DNA of 64,000 nt from Thelonectria olida. Taxonomy: Eukaryota > Ascomycota > Sordariomycetes > Hypocreales > Nectriaceae. The notes beneath the pieces were generated by a model. That model was not told the DNA's origin and made no database searches. It saw only the letters and a list, made by a program, of their open reading frames with translations. Below are positions 33,901-45,753 of the stretch, piece after piece. The stretch is from positions 372,001-436,000 of the forward strand of contig JAGPYM010000011.1 of the NCBI GenBank assembly GCA_020736575.1, read 5' to 3'. A program made the position numbers and the translations under genes. Every line of letters starts with the position of its first letter. Positions within the stretch are counted from its first letter, which is position 1.

Positions 33901-35621
33901 CCTGCAGCAGAGGCGACAGCGTAGTTTGGCAGTGCCTATTGATGAAAACTGAGCCGTGGCCAACGTCGGAGCTGGAGGGATATTTTTATGTCCTTGTGCT
34001 CCTTGGCTCCATGTCCGCCGCCGCCGCGTTCTCGGGCCCCGTCCGCGTCACCTGCGACGACAAGTACCGCTACCTGACGTCGCCGAGGAGGAAGGGCACC
34101 TCGACCTGACCCTCTCGAACCGAACCGAGTTGGTTCTTCCCTCCTCCCTCCGGTCTTTTCGACGTTCCGTCGCTTCTTCCAAGCGATATTGTGCTTGAGG
34201 CTTACCTCGCGTGTAAATCAAGGTTTCATCTGTCATGAATGTCCATCAGTAATGACTCTCAGGGAGAGGAAAAGGAACTTACCGGGTGACCCTCAGCAAG
34301 GGGAATCCGTCATCCGATTTGCCCGCCCCGATCTGCCCGTGCTTGGCGGCAAGTACCTGGTACCTAAAGACCCCCGTCGCTCTCAGCTCTAGGGACCACG
34401 GCCACTACGGCGCCCCCCTACGGCGCGCTTCTAGAAGGCTGCGGCCACTATTCTCACAGTTGAGGCCGTTGTGCCCGACGGTCGTGGGCGTCTTCTGAGA
34501 CTTCTTCAGCGGTGGCCGCCCCGCCCAACACGGCCACACGGCCCAGTCGTCCACGGGCAACGGGCCCACACCCCGTGGGCTTCCGTTTTCCCCGTCGTCC
34601 TTGAGCAGCGAGCACTCCTTTTATTGGGGGTGCGCCTGGGCGTTTGGGCGCCTGTGACTCTGTTTTCTTCTGGGGTCTTGACTGTCTCGCTGTGCTCAGT
34701 GGCAGTTTTTGATTCTCAGAGTGGGGTTGGCCACGGAGTTTTTGGGGCTTTTTCGGCCGTCTTCCTGCCTTGTCCCATCCCAGAAGCTGTCCCATCTCCC
34801 GCCCGCCTTGCCCGCCTCGCTTTCCCCGTCTTCTCCTCCATCCTCGTCTGCTGCTCTTACTCCTACACCAACACAATCATATCTCGCTCTCACATTCTCT
34901 CACTTGCTTGTCGTTTGCCTTCTCGCGTGAGAGACGGGAGCCAGGCCCATCTAATATCATATTTGGCATTGCACGCGCTTGCCCTGTGAACCCGAACGGC
35001 GCCCGGTTCTCCCTTCCCCTTCCCGGGCTTTTGTCGCCGCCCGCTGCGTGGCCAACTCATAGGTCCCCGGCTCAACCTCCGTTACCTCAGAGCCTCGTCT
35101 CTCTTCCTCCTTCAACTCTCATCCGGATTTTCAAACGCGACAAACGCAGAAGACGCATCACTCCATACGCGTCGCCTTGTTCCTCTATTCCGAGGCCTGA
35201 ATCAGTTTCCGTTTGCGCGCCTTCCCCATTCAACTGCGACACCTCCGGACCGCACCTTCGCAGTTGCGCGCGGCGTCTCCAAACCTTTTGAGGTTGATTG
35301 TCTGTTACCGACTGCCCCGGCGCGTCTTCCGTTTACCGTGCGCCGCAACTTTTCATCGTCACCGCCATCCTCCTCTCCCACTTCCTTTCACTCTGGCCTT
35401 AAGGTGCCGGCTTGAAAGCGCGACTTGACTGCTCACCGTCGCCGCCGTTTCTCCGCACTCATCTCATCCGACTCCGCCGGACCTTATTTCGTCTCATCTC
35501 CTCCCTCCCGGCCCAACTTTGCGCCAGTCTCTCCTGACGCGCGCGCGCAACAAGAATCAACCCGTCCACCTCACTCATCACTTCAGATCCCCTCAAAGCG
35601 CATCTTCCACGCCTCTGCACC
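30958..35621. other. 4.7-kb gene-poor region upstream of the Zn2Cys6 regulator
   Basis: This is the longest gene-free stretch in the window. A 321-codon frame (31598-32563) and many overlapping smaller frames exist on both strands, but none shows a recognisable domain, signal peptide or consistent splicing. From about 34790 to 35620 the plus strand is strongly pyrimidine-rich, as expected for a long 5' leader of the transcription factor starting at 35622. A large, complex promoter, a long leader or a non-coding transcript are all possible; the sequence alone does not decide. Confidence 0.5.
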
Positions 35622-38600
35622 ATGTCATCTGGCGTCGTGCGCTCGACGGCCCTCCGAGCGGGAGGTGCCTGTGTGCGCTGCCGCAAGGGCAAGACCAAAT
35701 GCGTCTACGAGAACGGCCGGGCGCCGTGCAAAAACTGCGCCAAGGGAATGCACGACTGCTATCTTCCCTCGGAGAGCATGGCCCACCACCACGGCCAGAG
35801 CCCTGCACGCCACGCCAACCCCCATCGTCCTCCTCGCGAGAGCATGCCGGCCTCCGGGCCCGGCGGTGCTACTGATGCGCGACAGGCCGTCGTGGGTTCT
35901 GGCGCCGCCCGCCATGTCCAAGCCAACTCGGACAAGTATGTCACCCTGTTTTCTTCTACTTTGCTTCTCCCCATTTGCCTCATCACCCCATCATCTATCC
36001 TGATATCCAATTATTCCCGATCTACCTCCCGTTCCCCTTACTGCATCTCCCCCATCCTTGGACACAAATATCACGACATTCTCTCGCCGGACATGCCCAC
36101 TTTGGGCGCGTGAGCCCGGGTTTCTGGGGGGAGTGGATCGGCGGCACGCGGTTCCTCGTCCTCCTCATCTTTGTTCGTCTTCCAGTGCTCTTCGACTCCG
36201 TTTCCTCGTCCAAGGTTCTCCGTCCGAGTGGCCGGAACGCCTCTCTCCACCTTGCTCGCTCCCACACCCCCATGTTCCAAACCCTGGCTTGGCTGGGTCT
36301 GGTTGCTCCGTGTTCCATTTCCCATACACCCGTCGTTGTCCATTTCTGCCCCGAGACCAAGATGCTTTGGGATGGAAGGGCAGCTCCAGCCCGCACTCAT
36401 CGCCGTCCTCTCCTCGGCTTACGGGGACGCCCCGAAATTCTTGGTGGCCCTCTTTCGCCTCCAGCCCCAATCCCCAGCCCGTCCTACGCGCCGAGCAACT
36501 CCGAGTCGCCCAGTCTTCAGCATCCGTTCTCAGCTGCCGATTGAGACGGAATGAAACTGAGACTGGTTTTGGTGTTGGCTGGCGAGCAAAGCCACGCCAT
36601 TGCTCTTCTGCCGCTTGGGCCCTGGTGTTTGGGTTGACGCTCTGCCTGACCTGCGCTGCTGATGGCGCGGCATTGCTTGCTTGCCTCCTTGCTCGAGTGT
36701 GCGCGTGTGAGCCCGAGCGCCCCGGCCGAGTCGTCGTGCCACCTGCCCACTCCCGTCCACTCCCTCCCTATCTGCCGCCTCCGCCTGTTGCCAGCGGCGT
36801 CTAGATGCGCCGGACCTCTTCTGCCGGCTAAGAAAATACCTGTGCTGACCCTGCTGCGTCCCTTTTCAGACTCACCCCAGAGCTCATCGCCGAATGTGAG
36901 CGCGTCGTCTCCAAAACGTTCCCTGCTTGTGTTGCGTTTCACAAGCCGTCCTTCGTTCAGCAGCTGAAGAGTGCGTCCCTAGACGCCGCCCTCGTTTACG
37001 GGCTGTTGACCTGCGCCGCTCGGTACGTTGTCTTCCGTTATATCATTCATTTTCGCCACCTGAAGATTGCGTTACCCACACGTTTTGTCTTCATTTCCCT
37101 CTTCGCACGCGGGCTTCTATTTGCTTGTGCGCTCATTTCCTGTGCTTTTGCCCACTCACCCCTCCGCCCGGCTTGTGGGTCCACACCGATCGGTGCCACC
37201 GTCACCGACGGCGGAGTGTTGGTGTGCTCAAGACGCTACGCATCAAAAGCCGCGCCCGTTGTCCGGAATTGAGCCGAAGATTCCCGAATCTGCTCCTTTC
37301 CGATTCCCGCACCAGTCGCCGTTATTTCCTGGAAACGGAGCCACGTAACGTACCGCTTTGGGACCAAAGTTCCGTTAGCTAACACCGTTTGCAGAAGCTC
37401 GCCGAGTCTCATCCGTCGCTATGGAGGCCCGACTCAGGCTGCCGAAACATTCGCTGCCAAGGCTATGGCCTTGATTAACCAGAATCTCGATCACCCAAAC
37501 CTCGTCGACATCCAGGCTCTGTGCCTGATCATTATTCACGAATGGGGTTCACGCAATGCCGTGCGCGCTTACATCTACCTGGGCCAAGCTGCCCGGATGG
37601 TCCAGATGTACCGCATACTCAACAGCCATCACTCGTCCCCTGATGCCGACCAGTTTCTGCGCGACGAGTCCTTCCGACGTACCATCTGGCTGATCTATAT
37701 CCTCGACTGTCTGTTGACGAGTACACCTGGACGCTATCCTGCCCTTAGCCACCACGACACCGCCGACGTCTCCCTGCCATGCTCCGACATCAACTTTGCC
37801 TTTGGCAACGCCGTGTTCGTCAAGACCCTCCGTCAGCAACTTGACCCAACTGTTCTTCCTCCTGGCCAGGCGCAATCCGCGGAGATTGGCGAATTTGGAT
37901 ACATCGTGTTGGCATCGGCCATTTGGCGCGATGTGGTTGGTATGCTCACCTCGACGAGCCTCGCGAACTTCCGAGAGGAGGACTGTTCAGACCTCATCAC
38001 TAAGATTGAAGGTCTTCGAGCACAACTGCCCATGCAGTTCGTCGACAAGCCAGGCCAAATCAACCTTCATATGACGATGGGATCTGGCTACACCTTTGCC
38101 ATGCTGCATTGCCTCTTCCACTGTGCGACAGTTTTCGTCCATCGTCGACGTCTTCTCCAGGAGGTCACGGCCCCGAACTTCAACCTCGAGACTTTCCGAA
38201 TGAACCCGCGATGCCACGACATTGTGGACCGCCTCTTCACCTCGTGCCACGGCATCATTTCGCTCCTGACTGCAGTTGAAGCTGGATCTGAGAAGGACCA
38301 CATCCCCTGCTTCCCCATCTTCATGTTGTTCTCCTCCTTCACTGCAAGCGCCACCGTTGCATACCTCTCTCTTAAGGGCTTGACACCCCCTAACGCGGTT
38401 GAGACGGCTGCTCACATTGTTAAGGACGGGCTCCGCTTCATGAGTGACGGTACTGAGAATTGGCCTCTGATGGCTAGCTGGTTGCGACACTTAACTGTCA
38501 TGCAGCGCGTCTTGAATAATGATGCAGGCCGCTCTCATCCAGGTGGCGTCAAGGACGAGATCTCGTCCAACGCCGATACAAACCCCGATGCTATGGACTA

Positions 38601-38979
38601 CGACCAACAAACCAACACTGGGGGTAGCGTTTCAGGACAGGCCCAACAACCCCGATCCGTCTCCGAGTCTGTCCGAGGCGATAGCGAACCTCCTGCGGCC
38701 ACTCTTCCCCGACGACCCGGTGTTACCACAATCAACGGCGGCTCGGGTGGCATCTCGACTCCGACCGTGTCGCCTCCTCCCGGCAGCGCACCTCATGGCG
38801 CAGTGCTTCCCCACGTCTCTAAGCAGGAGAGCCCTGACATGTCATCCAACGGCATGGTGCCCGGTCAGGATGGTCAAGCCACCAGCCAAGACATGACCGC
38901 CCCAGAACTGTGCCAGGCTTTCGAGCGACAGCTCCTTGATCTTGACGACCTTGCTGCTTTCATGGGTGGTGGGGTTTGA
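35622..38979 (+). CDS. Zn2Cys6 fungal transcription factor
   Basis: Three exons (35622-35935, 36870-37022, 37395-38979) encode 683 residues. The Zn2Cys6 DNA-binding cluster is at the N-terminus: Cys17, 20, 27, 36, 39 and 46 (spacing 2-6-8-2-6), with the basic stretch 'RKGKTKC' between. The middle-homology (fungal_trans) domain follows, recognisable by 'TCAARSSPSLIRRYGG', 'ALCLIIIHEWGSRNA' and 'RRTIWLIYILDCLLTS'. The last 150 residues are low-complexity (Pro, Ser, Gly, Gln) with acidic patches, resembling an activation region. Introns of 934 nt (GTATGT...GCTGAC...TTCAG, phase 2) and 372 nt (GTACGT...GCTAAC...GCAG, phase 2) are far longer than others here. Both junctions restore the frame exactly. 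Its target genes cannot be inferred, as no cluster adjoins it. Confidence 0.9.
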
Positions 38980-41900
38980 CGCTAGATGTTTGGGCAATTC
39001 GAACAGAATGGAAAAGATCTAGGATTCGAGAGCGAGGCAAAGCTCTTGAAAGGATTAATGAGGGATCCTTCTGAAGGTTTCTGTGATGAACGGGCTGCCC
39101 ATCTGAACACAACATGGGGAACGACTGAGCGTTGGCAATGTCTTTGCGGGAGGTGATTGACGACGAGGACGAACAAACATGAGCGAGAAGTGCGAAGTGT
39201 AGGATTATTTACCACGGGGATACCCGTTATACCCTGGGCTTTGGGGCGTTGGGATTCAGGACTTATGATTAGGAATGTTGCCCGATGTAGGCAACCGGTA
39301 GACTACACCAATGAGTAGTAAGAACAATCTTTGCTGTGCCTCTTTCGTGGGGGGATTGTAGCATCTGTTGGTTCATCGTCTTTAGACCCGTGTGTTGGCC
39401 TTACGTTAGTGATGTGGTATGCAGCAGCGTATGTGTACAATGCTGCATTGCACTTGATGAAGTCGCCAGGTTGTTACCTGTTGGTGAGGATTGATCGGCA
39501 AGATCGCGCCGTTCTAAAATATCATCGACATGTCATGTTGAAATAGTGGACACAGAGCCGCATTATCTCTGATTTCATAGGCTTGACCATACGTCTCACT
39601 CACGCGCCTTGACGGACGGCTGTGGGGACGCCGGATATACATCTACGGTGATTCTTGGCTCAGGATCAGGCTTGGCGAGTTCAAGGTCATGAGGAGGAAG
39701 CCTCGTGGTTGGTGTAAGTGGCAATGGCGAGTTCTCAGGTCCGGACGGAGGGCAGTTCAAGGATGGGCGTTGCCGAGGATATTGGCCGGTTATGAAGGAA
39801 AGGAGTCACAGATCAAATGATCTGGATTACCAAGATGGGCGATAAGAAGAGAGAAATTCGTGACCATACGATACCACAGGGGTTTGGGCAGAGAAGAAAA
39901 AAAATTGTGGTGCTCGTGAGATGTGAAAAGGTGGAGGAGGTTCGGGGGTTCGGCGTCAGCTTACAAGGCTTCCATGCGAGGACCGGAGCCGCAGGCGGGG
40001 ACTTTGGAGTACCTTAGACAGGAACTCAGTGGCTTGGCTTCTCCAAATAACGGCAGAGGGGAAATTTAGCTTGCGAATTGGTCTTCTGGAAGCCTTGTGG
40101 AAGGATGAGAGAAGCAGGCATTTTACGTTTGGGTTAGAGTGCTGATCCAGGAGGCGTTTGGGCAAAAGGGAAGAACTCGGGGAAGAGGCGTTGGCACCGG
40201 CTTACGGTGACATGGACATACAGACAGTCTGTATTGGTACGGAGTACAAGTTGAAACTTGAGGGGAACGAGGGAGGGTTGGCACGAGGCAAGCTGGGGAA
40301 AAGCAGAGATTGACGGCCATACTCCGAGATTGAGGAGACTGGGGAAGGCCAACTCGCTTGCGTTGTTTGTTGTGCGGAGATTCTGGGGAGGGGAGAGGCG
40401 ATGTCTCAGTCGTCGGTTTGGCAAAAGTGTGACGATGGGCATGGGTGGCTATTGGAGAAGGAGGTGGTCTTTTCGTGGGTCGAGGTGGTGCGTGGAGATG
40501 ACGAGGATTCTGGTGTTTTTTTTGGGACTGTGGAGATGGAAAGATTGGAGAGATTGCGAAGGGCCCAACTGCAGGAAATGGATCTGTCTGTGTGGAGGAG
40601 GAGGAGGATGAGGAGGAGAGCTATTGTGTTGACCCCGGAGATGCCCTCTTTACCGAGACATGGCGATGAACTCTAACAGAAGCCGACTTGACTGATTCAG
40701 TTCTCGTTCGCACCAGTGTCATCTCTGACAGAAACAACTCATCTTGTGACGTTTCTCCCCTCCCGTCGTGGCAAACGAGCACCAGCGTCGAGTTGGTCGT
40801 AGTCGGTGATGTCAGCCAGCCTTGCACACCACGGTGCCGGATTGCCGATATATCCCAGCAAGTGGAGCCGCCGCCTCCCGCGACCGAGACAGGGATAGTC
40901 CCCGGAGGGCACTTGGGCGGCAGGTCGTGTGCCGGGAATGGAGGGCGCGAGGGCCTCGCGCTGGCCAAGGAGCGGGCGAGCTGGACGGTTTTGGGTAGGA
41001 GATTAGAGTAAGAGAGTTTTTGTTTGAGTGTGTGGGGAGAAGATGGAGGAAGGGATTGCGTATGGGTCGAGTTTGTGGAGAGGATGAGACGACGACGATG
41101 GCTGGTTGGATCTAGTTGGGAGTGACGGAGGTGGTGATGGTGGTGGTGGATGTGAGGGGAAGAGGTTGTGTGGTTCGGTTGTTGAAGCAGGTTGATCACA
41201 GAGGAGGCCTCGACTTGCAATACCGACTGACTGCAACTATCCAGCTGCTCAGTCTTCCCCCTCGTAGAATTTCGTGAATAAGCCATCGCCAAGAGTTCCA
41301 GCTACATGGGCCACCTAGATCCCTCGTCTCTTGGCAGCCTATGACATAGCCGCACAACGGGAATAACAACCTCACTACCTCCCATCACCACCTCTGCTTA
41401 CCAAACCTTCGCTCACCTTTGCCGCGTCGAAGCAGCAATTCTTCGACGAGCCATGTGACCCCTCTTGCAGTGGGGATCGGCACTCGACCGGAGCTCCCCT
41501 GCTCTTGCTGGAATGTCTGCAATGTCTGCAATGTCTTTCCATCGACTTACGCATATTACGCCCGCACTCTCGTTTCTGCTCTAAACCCTGTATGTAAGCT
41601 ACCGCGGCTTCGACCTGCACCCAAAAGGTCCGCATCGCCATCCCCGCCGCCGTTGGACACCCCGGGTCGGTCTGTGCTCTGTACTGTCTCAATAGTCGTA
41701 CTGTATGCGGGCGCGAGCTCTACTGTTAGTTTCCAGTTTCTCATATGGCATCTGTCTGAGTAGCGTAGCGTTGGGGAGCGTGACACCATGGCAGGGATCG
41801 AGAGTGTGCGACGAACGGGGATCGCCGCAGCAGAGGAACAAGACACGAAGGGGACGGCTGGATGCCATTGGACCATTGAATCGTGGAAATACGGGTTTCT

Positions 41901-42331
41901 TCGAGCATGCCCTTGCTTGCCTCGGCGGGTTTGGGTTCGGTTGCGTTGGTGATGGGATCGTCGATCGTGGTGGTGTAAGTGGAGATTGGAGTTGGGGGAT
42001 ATTGCATTGGGGGAGGGGGGAGAGTATATTTACCTTGGTGGCCGCCCTCCCTCTCTGAAGAGATGATGATCATCATTGACAACTCTTGTCTTCTTTTGTC
42101 CTATCTTACCTTGAATTACTCCTCCTACCTTGAGAGGAGGTGAGCTGGTAGCTCTTTCACCTGTCTTAACTTCAAACAACCATCGACTCCCTTTTTCGCC
42201 AACTACGACACGACCTCTCTCACACATCAAACGACACACATACATAAACAGCAGGACCTCATCACCAACAACATAGTGCCTCATACACAACAACCTCCTC
42301 AAAGACCTGCCACATATAACGTGCGCCCACC
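38980..42331. other. 3.3-kb region without a supported gene
   Basis: This stretch lies between the transcription factor and the carboxylate transporter. Overlapping open frames on opposite strands at 40621-41292 (-) and 40688-41011 (+) both read as low-complexity, with His- and Ser/Thr-rich runs caused by simple repeats such as CAC/CAT near 41110-41160. No conserved motif was found. The last few hundred bases are pyrimidine-rich and probably the transporter's promoter and leader. Confidence 0.5.
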
Positions 42332-44038
42332 ATGGGTCACCACGAATATGACTCCCGGGCTCCCCACGAGGGAATGACGCCCGGCGAATATGTCAAGACT
42401 CGCATCTCGACGCTCAAGCCCCCGATGCTCCACGTCCCGAACCCCATCAAGCTGGTGCGCATGTTGAACTCGCAGCAATGGGCCTTCTTCTTTGTCGCCT
42501 TTGCAGCTTGGGTACGCGCTCCTCCCTCTCTCCCTCTCTTCGCTTAATGGAAAGGCACTAACACAAGTGTGTAGACTTGGGATGCCTTTGACTTCTTCAC
42601 CGTTTCGTTGACCGTCACCGACTTGGCCAAGGACTTTGGAAAGTCCAAGACGGACATTACCTGGGGCATCACGCTTGTGCTCATGTTCCGATCTGTGGGA
42701 TCCATCGCATTCGGTATTGCTGCTGATCGATACGGTCGCAAATGGCCTTTCATTGTTAACAACCTGCTCTTCATTGCCCTGGAACTGGTAGGTTGCCCCA
42801 GCCAATTCTGCTATCTAATGGCTCTCGCTTACCTGTCATTCGTAGGGCACTGGTTTCTGTCAGACCTACCAGCAATTCCTCGCCTGTCGAGCCCTGTTCG
42901 GTATTGCCATGGGTGGTCTCTACGGTAACGCAGCTGCCACAGCTCTTGAAGACTGTCCCGAGGAAGCTCGTGGTCTAATGAGCGGTATCCTCCAACAAGG
43001 TGTAAGTTCAACCTCGATAGACACAACATGTCTCAACTCTCATACTGACCCGCCACCGTGTAGTACGCTTTCGGATATCTTCTTGCCGCTGCGTTCTCGC
43101 GCGGTCTCGTCGACACTACGTCCCACGGCTGGCGTCCGCTCTTCTGGTTCGGTGCCTGCCCCCCGATCATCTTTATTATCTGGCGTCTTTGGCTCCCCGA
43201 GACTCAGTCCTACATCGAGCGCCAGCGCGCGCGCCAGGTGGCCAGCCAGGACAATGTCGGCAAGGTCTTTGTCCAAGAGGGCAAGGTCGCGCTCAAGCAC
43301 CATTGGCTGCTGTTGACATACCTCGTCCTGCTCATGGCAGGCTTCAACTTCATGAGCCACGGTAGCCAGGACCTGTATCCCACCATGCTCTCCAACCAGC
43401 TGGGCTTCAGCAAGTCAAAGGTCACCGTCACGCAGGTCGTGGCCAATCTGGGTGCCATGCTGGGCGGCACTGTTGTCGGCTTCTGCAGTCAGTCCGTCGG
43501 GCGTCGATTCAGCATCATCTGCTGCTGCATCGTCGGCGGCGCGCTCCTGTACCCGTACACATTCGTGCGCAACGATGCCATCATGGCGGCGGCCTTTTTC
43601 CAGCAGTTCTGCGTGCAGGGCGCCTGGGGAGTGATCCCCATCCATCTGATGGAGCTGTCTCCCGGCGCGTTCCGCACGTTTGTCGTCGGCACGGCGTACC
43701 AGCTGGGCAACCTGGTGTCGTCGGCGTCGTCGACCATCGAGGCGCGTCTCGGCGAGACGTTCCCGCTGCCAGAAAACGCCGAGGGCGAGAGCCGGTACGA
43801 CTACGGGCGCGTCATCTGCATCTTCATGGGATGCGTGTACGCGTACGTGATTGTGCTGACGTTTGTGGGACCTGAGAACCTGCGCGGCAAGTTTGACGTT
43901 GCGCACGACTCGGATGCGCGTGAGGTTGTTGGTGCGGCGGCTGTTGAGAACGCGACGATGGGACATAGACGGGGAGATGTAGAGTCTGAGCCGAGGATGA
44001 GTGAAGGCGAGAAGCCTGAGGTGACGAGGACTGAGTGA
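42332..44038 (+). CDS. JEN-family carboxylate/proton symporter (MFS)
   Basis: Four exons (42332-42511, 42575-42787, 42846-43001, 43064-44038) encode 507 residues, with 58-63-nt introns, all phase 0. This is a major facilitator protein with about twelve membrane segments. MFS signatures include 'FGIAADRYGRKWP' in the loop 2-3 region. The segment 'NFMSHGSQDLYPT' exactly fits the NxxS/THxS/TQDxxxT signature of Jen1-type transporters. Characterised members (S. cerevisiae Jen1, Kluyveromyces and Candida JEN1/JEN2) import lactate, pyruvate or dicarboxylates with protons at the plasma membrane and are usually glucose-repressed. Which acid this one carries is not visible. The C-terminal tail is hydrophilic. 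An antisense frame at 43415-44065 is a shadow. Confidence 0.95.
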
Positions 44039-44503
44039 GTGTGTGTGCAAGGGTCTTGGCCTCACCTATCCTGGGGATGGAGATGATTAGCAGTTATGAC
44101 TCTCTGAAAGATGAATTATTTACTCACTTTTCTTGTTGAACCATTTTCGCTCTTGAAGCAACGTCTCGTTAAGCCGGTACTTCTCCCTTCTCCCTTCCAT
44201 CGGACAATGATTCCTCATGCCGGGCTTTGCTTCCCTTCTTTTCCCTGCCCCCGCACTTCAATGCGTTTTGCTCTAGCTCTGCCACCTCATGACATCCTCT
44301 GGTCTGCCACCATCGCCGACAGCTTCGTAGTACCGATCCATCCGCCGGGTCTTCTCGTTCGCATCGACTCTCTTGATCGTTTCGAAGAGGTTTTGCAGAG
44401 TGTCTGCGATGTGTCTCGTGTAGACACAAGCTGCATACATCCTTTTCTTCGGTCTAAATACAAAGGCGAAACCATTGACAAGACCCAACTAGACAAGGAG
44501 TAG

Positions 44504-44611
44504 CTGAAAGAGAGGAACGAGCCGGGTTTCGCATCCCTGGCGGCGGCTCAGTTCAACCGGGTGATGATGAGCACGAATGAGGATGATCCCACGCCTCCGT
44601 GGTACCATTAG
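44504..44611 (+). other. Possible terminal exon or gene remnant
   Basis: A 35-codon frame ending TAG at 44611 encodes a protein-like C-terminus ('FASLAAAQFNRVMMSTNEDD' then 'PTPPWYH') with fungal-like codon choice. It is preceded by TAG (44501-44503), which could be a splice acceptor or an in-frame stop, because the same frame stays open upstream to 44111. No donor giving a convincing upstream exon was found. On the other strand 44273-44488 also looks coding ('YTRHIADTLQNLFETIKRVD'). A small gene or a decayed one is possible. Confidence 0.25.
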
Positions 44612-45545
44612 TGAGAGGATATGGGCCCTTTTCTATGTCAACCTTGATGTAAATTGTTGGGTCACGGCGGCTGGATTGTTCGTCTCAGGTTTCTGCAAGG
44701 AACTCCTGACAAAGACGGGGCCTTCTTCAGTGGGCGCTTAAGGCTGTCGGCGGTTAGGGAAGCGAGGTACTAATACGTAGTACACTCTCATCGATGCAGG
44801 GTTCTGCCATGCTCGTCATGTGCCACATCCCTGCATTTGGCTGTCGTGTTGGTGATGAACTGTCCCTCCTGCACATGCGTCGCAACTTGCTCGCGAAGAG
44901 GCAGCAGGCTACGAGTAGCTTTGATGCGCCGGCTGTTGATCTGTCCAGTTACCTAGCGAGGTAGCCAACTCATATACCTTATGCTTATCCATCCGACTGT
45001 TTAAATGCTTCATGGCGCTAAGTGCGGGAGGAGCCGATAGTTCGCTGATGAGTCGCTCTCTTACTCTCTTAACCGCGTTCGCCTTCCACCATCCACCAAC
45101 CTTGACATAACATGGCCACTTCTTTTGCACCTGCAAGTACATATGCCTAAGCAATCGTCTCCCTCGCAGTTCATTTATGGATTGATTCAGCCGGCAGCCG
45201 CAACTTGAGGCCAAGTGGCCATGCAGCCAGCAGGGCAGAATCTCCACCTGACAAGCCCTCTGACTGCTCGCCGCAAGCGAATCTGGTCTCTCTTCAGCAA
45301 CAAATCATCCTCTGTTTACGGCTCCGGCCCATCTTGTTTCTCGGTCGCTCTGGAGCTCGGGTATCTACTTCCAGCGCTCGCCTGCTCACTACGATACTCA
45401 AGGGATCGTCGCCGGAACCAACACGCGGTGCGATTCTCAACATTAGTCCCCGCGCCAGTGAAAGCCCCTGTCGACGAGATATCCGCCGTGGCTGGCGCTG
45501 AGCCTGTCAGCAAGTCAGCCAACGTCCACATCTTGTGCAGCAAAC

Positions 45546-45752
45546 ATGGTGGATCAATGGCCTGCTCAGGGGCTCACCCTTGCAGCTGGTGTGCATTGTT
45601 TCGAAGTGCGGCTGGCAAACGAGGTTTGGGGTCAGCGGCACCGCACATGGAACGACTTGCTTTTAATTACCCGCTATGATCCCGCGACGGAATGGATGGA
45701 AGCTCTCGATCGAACTCGCAAGATCGAACCGCGTTGTGATACCGGCAGCTAA
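45546..45752 (+). other. 68-codon ORF ending one base before the next start codon
   Basis: An ATG-initiated frame ('MVDQWPAQGLTLAAGVHCFE', later 'WNDLLLITRYDPATEWMEAL') ends with TAA at 45750-45752, leaving one base before the ATG (45754) of the ankyrin gene. The peptide reads like real protein, not random translation. It could be an upstream ORF controlling translation, or the last exon of a separate or decayed gene. I do not recognise a family. Confidence 0.3.
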
Positions 45753-45753
45753 A

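Larger units (their letters stand above)
44039..45753. other. Intergenic region with small unresolved coding-like stretches
   Basis: Two segments here look partly coding but could not be assembled into genes: 44273-44611 and 45546-45752 (listed separately). The remainder shows nothing recognisable. No RNA gene or repeat was seen. Confidence 0.45.

Noticed and set aside
40621..41292. 223-codon minus-strand frame upstream of the transporter, with a His run
   Set aside because: The His and Ser/Thr runs come from simple CAC/CAT-type repeats, an opposing plus-strand frame looks equally plausible, and no conserved motif was found.
43415..44065. 216-codon minus-strand frame opposite the transporter
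   Set aside because: It is Arg/His-rich antisense to membrane-helix codons, so it is a shadow.
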